DNA from: Alcanivorax sp. DP30
Lineage (GTDB): Bacteria; Pseudomonadota; Gammaproteobacteria; Pseudomonadales; Alcanivoracaceae
Assembly: GCF_009882945.1 (NCBI RefSeq)
Contig: NZ_WTUY01000002.1
Coordinates: 126,927 to 190,926, forward strand
Direction of reading: 5' to 3'
DNA: 64,000 nt
This document shows, one piece after another, positions 60,865-64,000 of this stretch (positions within the stretch are counted from its first letter, which is position 1; each line of letters opens with the position of its first letter). A program made the translations under genes and the position numbers. The notes beneath the pieces are model-generated. The model was not told the origin of the DNA and made no database searches. It was given only the letters and a program-made list of their open reading frames with translations.

Positions 60865-62970
60865 ATGCGATCCAAAGCGTCTGTCTGGCTGATGTTCTGT
60901 CTGGCCATGATGGTGGGCTGTGACTCCAACAGCGGTAGTTCAGCGCCGGAGGTAGGCGAGGTTGTCAGTACGTTTGAAAACTATCAGGAAACGGGGGATC
61001 TGTCTGACTTGCGTCAGCGAGGATTCATCCGTCTGCTGGCCCCCCGATTTGATGAACCTTCCGGATTGCCGCGTGATGGCATACCCAGTATTGATTATCA
61101 GTCACAGGCGGAAGCCTTTGTCCGTTCGTTGGATCTGGAGCCGCGCTGGGTCTATGCCGATGATTTTGGTGAGCTTGATGAGCTGCTCAACGCCGGTAGC
61201 GCGGATATTATTGTCACCAACTATTCGGTAACCGCCGCCCGAAGAAAGACGCTGTCTTTTTCCACGCCGGTGAACTCGGTGCAGGAGAAACTGGTGTTGC
61301 CTGCTGCGTTGGCAGGTACCCCGGTGTCGGACATGGAAAAGCTGGTTATTTCCGTGCCGGAAGGAACTGCCTACCAGGAAACTGCAGAAAAACTGTCGCG
61401 TCGCCATGAGAACGTGAGTGTTGAAATACTGCATGAAGATCTTTCTGACGAGGAACTGGTACAAGCCGTGGTTGGTGGTGAGCTGGAGGCTACCATCATT
61501 GACAGTAACATGTTGAATGTCTTGCTGGATTCCGGTGATGCGGACAGTCCGGTTGTGGCCGGCCCCGTGGTTAACCGCAAGCGCCGTATCGCTTGGGCAG
61601 TACGCAAGAACAGTACCGAACTGCTGGACAAGATCAATCAGTACATTACCAGCGAGCGGGTGATTACCTCAGTGGATGCCCCCGAGTTGAGAGACTGGGC
61701 GACGATCAAGGAAAGCGGGGTGTTGCGGGTGATTACCTCCAACAATCCAGCCAGCTATTTCATGTGGCGGGGCGAGTTGATGGGCTTCGATTACGATCTC
61801 ATTCGGCACTTTGCCAAGCAGCATCACCTTCGTGTCAGTGTGAGGGTGGAGGATTCTCCGACCGCTATGTTCGATGCCCTGCAGAGAGGGGAGGGGGATG
61901 TGATTGCGGCGTCCATGACGCGCACCGAAGAGCGGGAAAAGCAGGGTTGGATGTTTAGCAAACGTTACCTCGAGATTAACGAGCAGTTAATCGGTCGTGC
62001 CGATGAAGCCGCTTTTACCAGTCTTGATGATTTGGCCGGCCGTTCTGTCGCGGTGGGACCGGACAGCGCGTTTCTGGAGACGCTTAAGGATCTCAAGCGT
62101 GGCGGGCTTGAATTCGACATCATACCGGTGGATGGAGTGACCACTGAGCAGTTGATCGATGCGGTGGCGAACGGGATTTATGATCTGACCATGGCCGACA
62201 GTCATTTGGCTGCCATGGAATCCACCTATCGCGATGATATTGCCGTGCTGTACCAGTATGAGCCGGCACAGGAAATTGCCTGGGGACTGCGGCCGGAACA
62301 GGACAAGCTTAAGCAGCAGCTGGATAACTATATTTCCCGCCAGTATCGAGGCCTGTTCTATAACGTGACCTTCAACCGCTACTTTAAGGAAAAGAAAACC
62401 ATCGCCAACCACGTGGAATATCGTGTGACTCCTGGCAAGGCGATTTCGCCGTTTGATGGCCTGGTGAAGGATGAATCTCTGAAATACGGACTCGACTGGC
62501 GTCTGATTACCTCACAGATGTACCAGGAAAGCCGCTTTAACCCCAAGGCGCGTTCTTTTGCGGGGGCCCAGGGGTTGCTGCAAGTCATGCCCCGAACCGG
62601 GCGCCAGTTTGGTTACAGTAATTTGACCAACCCCCAAAATGGTGTCGAGGCCGGGCTCGCCTACATGGACTGGCTGGAGCAGCGTTTTCCCGCGCGGCTA
62701 GATTTGGCCGAAAAACTGTATTTCACTTTAGCAGCCTACAACGCCGGGCATGGTCACGTGGAAGACGCCCGGCGCCTGGCTCAACGTATCGGCAAGGACC
62801 CGGACAAGTGGTTTGGCAACGTTGAGGAAGCGATGCTGCTGCTATCCAGGCCCCAGTATGCGCGCCAGGCACGCTACGGCTACGTACGTGGCTCCGAACC
62901 GGTGAAGTACGTGCGTGAAATCAAGAATCGCTATCTCGGCTATGTCGAAGCCTTGGGAGAAAGCTCATAA
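60865..62970 (+). CDS. MltF-like lytic transglycosylase with two solute-binding domains
   Basis: 701 residues, an envelope lipoprotein (lipobox MVGC, cysteine 19). Two tandem bacterial solute-binding (family 3) domains occur: about 50-270 (RGFIRLLAP, ADIIVTNYSVTAARRKTLSFSTPV) and about 285-500 (SGVLRVITSNNPASYF, GDVIAASMTRTEEREKQGWMFSKRYLE). A lysozyme-like SLT domain (about 530-680) follows, with catalytic E555 in SQMYQESRFNP and GAQGLLQVMPRTGRQFG and AAYNAGHGHVEDA. E. coli MltF has only one solute-binding domain and about 518 residues. It cleaves peptidoglycan glycan strands non-hydrolytically; the doubled sensor domain is unusual. Confidence 0.9.
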   Translation: MRSKASVWLMFCLAMMVGCDSNSGSSAPEVGEVVSTFENYQETGDLSDLRQRGFIRLLAPRFDEPSGLPRDGIPSIDYQSQAEAFVRSLDLEPRWVYADDFGELDELLNAGSADIIVTNYSVTAARRKTLSFSTPVNSVQEKLVLPAALAGTPVSDMEKLVISVPEGTAYQETAEKLSRRHENVSVEILHEDLSDEELVQAVVGGELEATIIDSNMLNVLLDSGDADSPVVAGPVVNRKRRIAWAVRKNSTELLDKINQYITSERVITSVDAPELRDWATIKESGVLRVITSNNPASYFMWRGELMGFDYDLIRHFAKQHHLRVSVRVEDSPTAMFDALQRGEGDVIAASMTRTEEREKQGWMFSKRYLEINEQLIGRADEAAFTSLDDLAGRSVAVGPDSAFLETLKDLKRGGLEFDIIPVDGVTTEQLIDAVANGIYDLTMADSHLAAMESTYRDDIAVLYQYEPAQEIAWGLRPEQDKLKQQLDNYISRQYRGLFYNVTFNRYFKEKKTIANHVEYRVTPGKAISPFDGLVKDESLKYGLDWRLITSQMYQESRFNPKARSFAGAQGLLQVMPRTGRQFGYSNLTNPQNGVEAGLAYMDWLEQRFPARLDLAEKLYFTLAAYNAGHGHVEDARRLAQRIGKDPDKWFGNVEEAMLLLSRPQYARQARYGYVRGSEPVKYVREIKNRYLGYVEALGESS

Positions 62971-63061
62971 TTGGCAAAACGGGTTTTTACATTTGCCCTC
63001 TGGAAAACTTGCCTTAAGCCCCAAGGACTGGGGGTACCCATTCAATGAAAGGAGTTATTTC

Positions 63062-63349
63062 ATGGACAGACAGACTTTTATCGACAAGTTGAAAGGCAAG
63101 CTGGATGAACTGGATAGCGAATTCAACCAGATGCAGGTCAAGGCCGAACAGGCCAGTGAAAATGTCCGCCACCAATGGGAAAGTCGCAAGCTGGAGCTGA
63201 AGGAAAAACGCGCGGAACTACAGGGAAAGCTTGATGAACTGCGCAACGACAGCAGTACCCGCTGGGAAGAAGTGAAGGACAGCGCGGAAAAGACCTGGGA
63301 CAGCACTAAAGCGGGTCTCAAGGATATTCGCGACAGCCTGTTCAAATAA
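63062..63349 (+). CDS. Small helical (coiled-coil) protein, hypothetical
   Basis: 95 residues, almost entirely charged heptad-like helix (KLKGKLDELDSEFNQMQVKAEQASENVRHQWESRKLELKEKRAELQGKLDELR), with a C-terminal SAEKTWDSTKAGLKDIRDSLFK resembling apolipoprotein-like repeats. No signal peptide. AAAGGAG is eight bases before the ATG at 63062. It may be a stress or envelope-associated coiled coil; no family assigned. It follows the MltF-like gene by 90 bases. Confidence 0.75.
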   Translation: MDRQTFIDKLKGKLDELDSEFNQMQVKAEQASENVRHQWESRKLELKEKRAELQGKLDELRNDSSTRWEEVKDSAEKTWDSTKAGLKDIRDSLFK

Positions 63350-63355
63350 TCACGA

Positions 63356-63397
63356 TGCCGGCATGGTGATGCATCCCAGTGCATTGCCGTGCCGGCA
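63356..63397. terminator. Hairpin between convergent genes
   Basis: 18-bp stem (63356-63373 with 63380-63397, including several G:T pairs) around loop TCCCAG, starting TGCCGGCA and ending TGCCGGCA. It lies between the small helical protein gene and the hydrolase, so it may stop both transcripts. Confidence 0.6.
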
Positions 63398-63413
63398 ATC
63401 TTCCTCACCAGGG

Positions 63414-64000
63414 TCAGGAGCCCAGTTGGCGCAGCCAGCGGGAAATCGTGTCCTGAACCTCGTCCCGACATTTATCATTGAGAATTTCGTGACGTCCCTC
63501 CGGCCAGAAGTGGGCTTCCACCGGCTGTTCCATGGCATGCAAGACGCTTTCCAATGCCATCATTCCCTTACCCATGCTGCTCATGGGGTCTGACTCACCA
63601 CCTAACAGAAGTACCGGCAGGGTTTCCGGTAGATCGGAAAGCTGGGCCACGCTGTGAACCTGACGCAGTCCTTGAATCAGTTGCAGCCAGGTTTCTGTGG
63701 TGCAATCGAAACCGCACAGGTCATCATCGATATATTGCTGCACTTGACCGGGATCTGCGCTGAGCCAGTCAAACTCGGTTTTCGGTTCAGGCACCTGTTT
63801 TGCCCAGGCGCCAAACGTCATCTTGTGCAATAAACCACTGGTGCCGCGTTTGCCGTTTTTCATGCGCACCATGCGAATGGGGAACTGCATCATGCGGTAA
63901 TAGACGCCAGGGTGGTAATCGCTGCCACACAGAATCAGCCCGGCCAGGCTGTCCCCGGCCAGCTGAGCTGTTCCCAGTGCGATGAAAGAGCCCATGCTGT
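63414..64000 (-). CDS. Alpha/beta hydrolase (serine aminopeptidase S33 / monoacylglycerol lipase-like), 5' part cut by window edge
   Basis: 195 visible residues, no start codon inside the window. The first visible residues SMGS are the tail of a GHSMGS-type nucleophile elbow, followed by LAGLILCGSDYHPG and a C-terminal half with LPVLLLGGESDPMSSMGKGM (catalytic Asp) and EGRHEILNDKCRDEVQDTISRWL (catalytic His). This matches lysophospholipase or monoglyceride-lipase-like enzymes. The N-terminal third lies beyond base 64000. Confidence 0.85.
   Translation of the reverse strand, partial: SMGSFIALGTAQLAGDSLAGLILCGSDYHPGVYYRMMQFPIRMVRMKNGKRGTSGLLHKMTFGAWAKQVPEPKTEFDWLSADPGQVQQYIDDDLCGFDCTTETWLQLIQGLRQVHSVAQLSDLPETLPVLLLGGESDPMSSMGKGMMALESVLHAMEQPVEAHFWPEGRHEILNDKCRDEVQDTISRWLRQLGS

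Overview
This 64 kb window is chromosomal DNA from a gammaproteobacterium. The gene orders purM / DUF2066 / hda and arsC-wrbA-DUF2069, the RlmM, EpmC and SthA proteins, and a thiolase + multifunctional beta-oxidation pair together point to a Pseudomonas/Oceanospirillales-type marine heterotroph. Alcanivoracaceae is my best guess; that is inference, as there is no rRNA here. Most of the window is ordinary, densely packed core genome. One tRNA gene (Thr, anticodon CGU) is present. I saw no insertion sequence, prophage or CRISPR array.

Layout. 1-10 kb: purM (cut by the window edge), DUF2066 protein, hda, a 1480-residue surface protein that looks like two CSLREA-domain exoproteins fused end to end, a LapA-like protein, sthA, an Smr nuclease and a PilZ protein. 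10-24 kb: a double-GST_N protein, a beta-oxidation operon, a polyphosphate kinase 2 + Na/Pi symporter operon, a lone receiver domain, an AraC regulator, purU, an outer-membrane barrel, rlmM, an MFS permease and tusA. 24-42 kb: a MATE pump, epmC, a BetT choline transporter, an eight-gene fully overlapping minus-strand operon (wrbA, DUF2069, RDD, SpoIIM-like, DUF4129, DUF4350, MoxR ATPase, DUF58), then yihY-acyP-hydrolase and a class I fumarase. 42.3-43.5 kb is an AT-rich accessory patch that I interpret as two integron gene cassettes without an integrase: each has an attC-like site, and the 7-base core at each cassette's left end is an exact complement of the core at its right end. 43.6-64 kb: small conserved proteins, lipoproteins, an RND/MMPL permease with an acidic DPFA repeat tract, a Met-rich outer-membrane protein, tRNA-Thr, a 4-hydroxybutyryl-CoA dehydratase-like protein, msrB-msrA, an AMACR-type CoA racemase, an OmpA/thrombospondin-3 pair, an MltF-like transglycosylase with a duplicated solute-binding domain, and a hydrolase cut by the right edge.

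The intergenic spaces hold several families of short palindromic repeats: two REP-like families, CACAGAG repeats, a pair of about 90-bp elements, and a pair of about 150-bp elements with inverted ends whose central hairpins differ by compensatory changes. The items most worth a second look are the cassette pair, the about 150-bp element, the fused CSLREA protein, the tandem solute-binding-domain transglycosylase, the Fe-S dehydratase-like protein and the MoxR/DUF58/SpoIIM/RDD operon.
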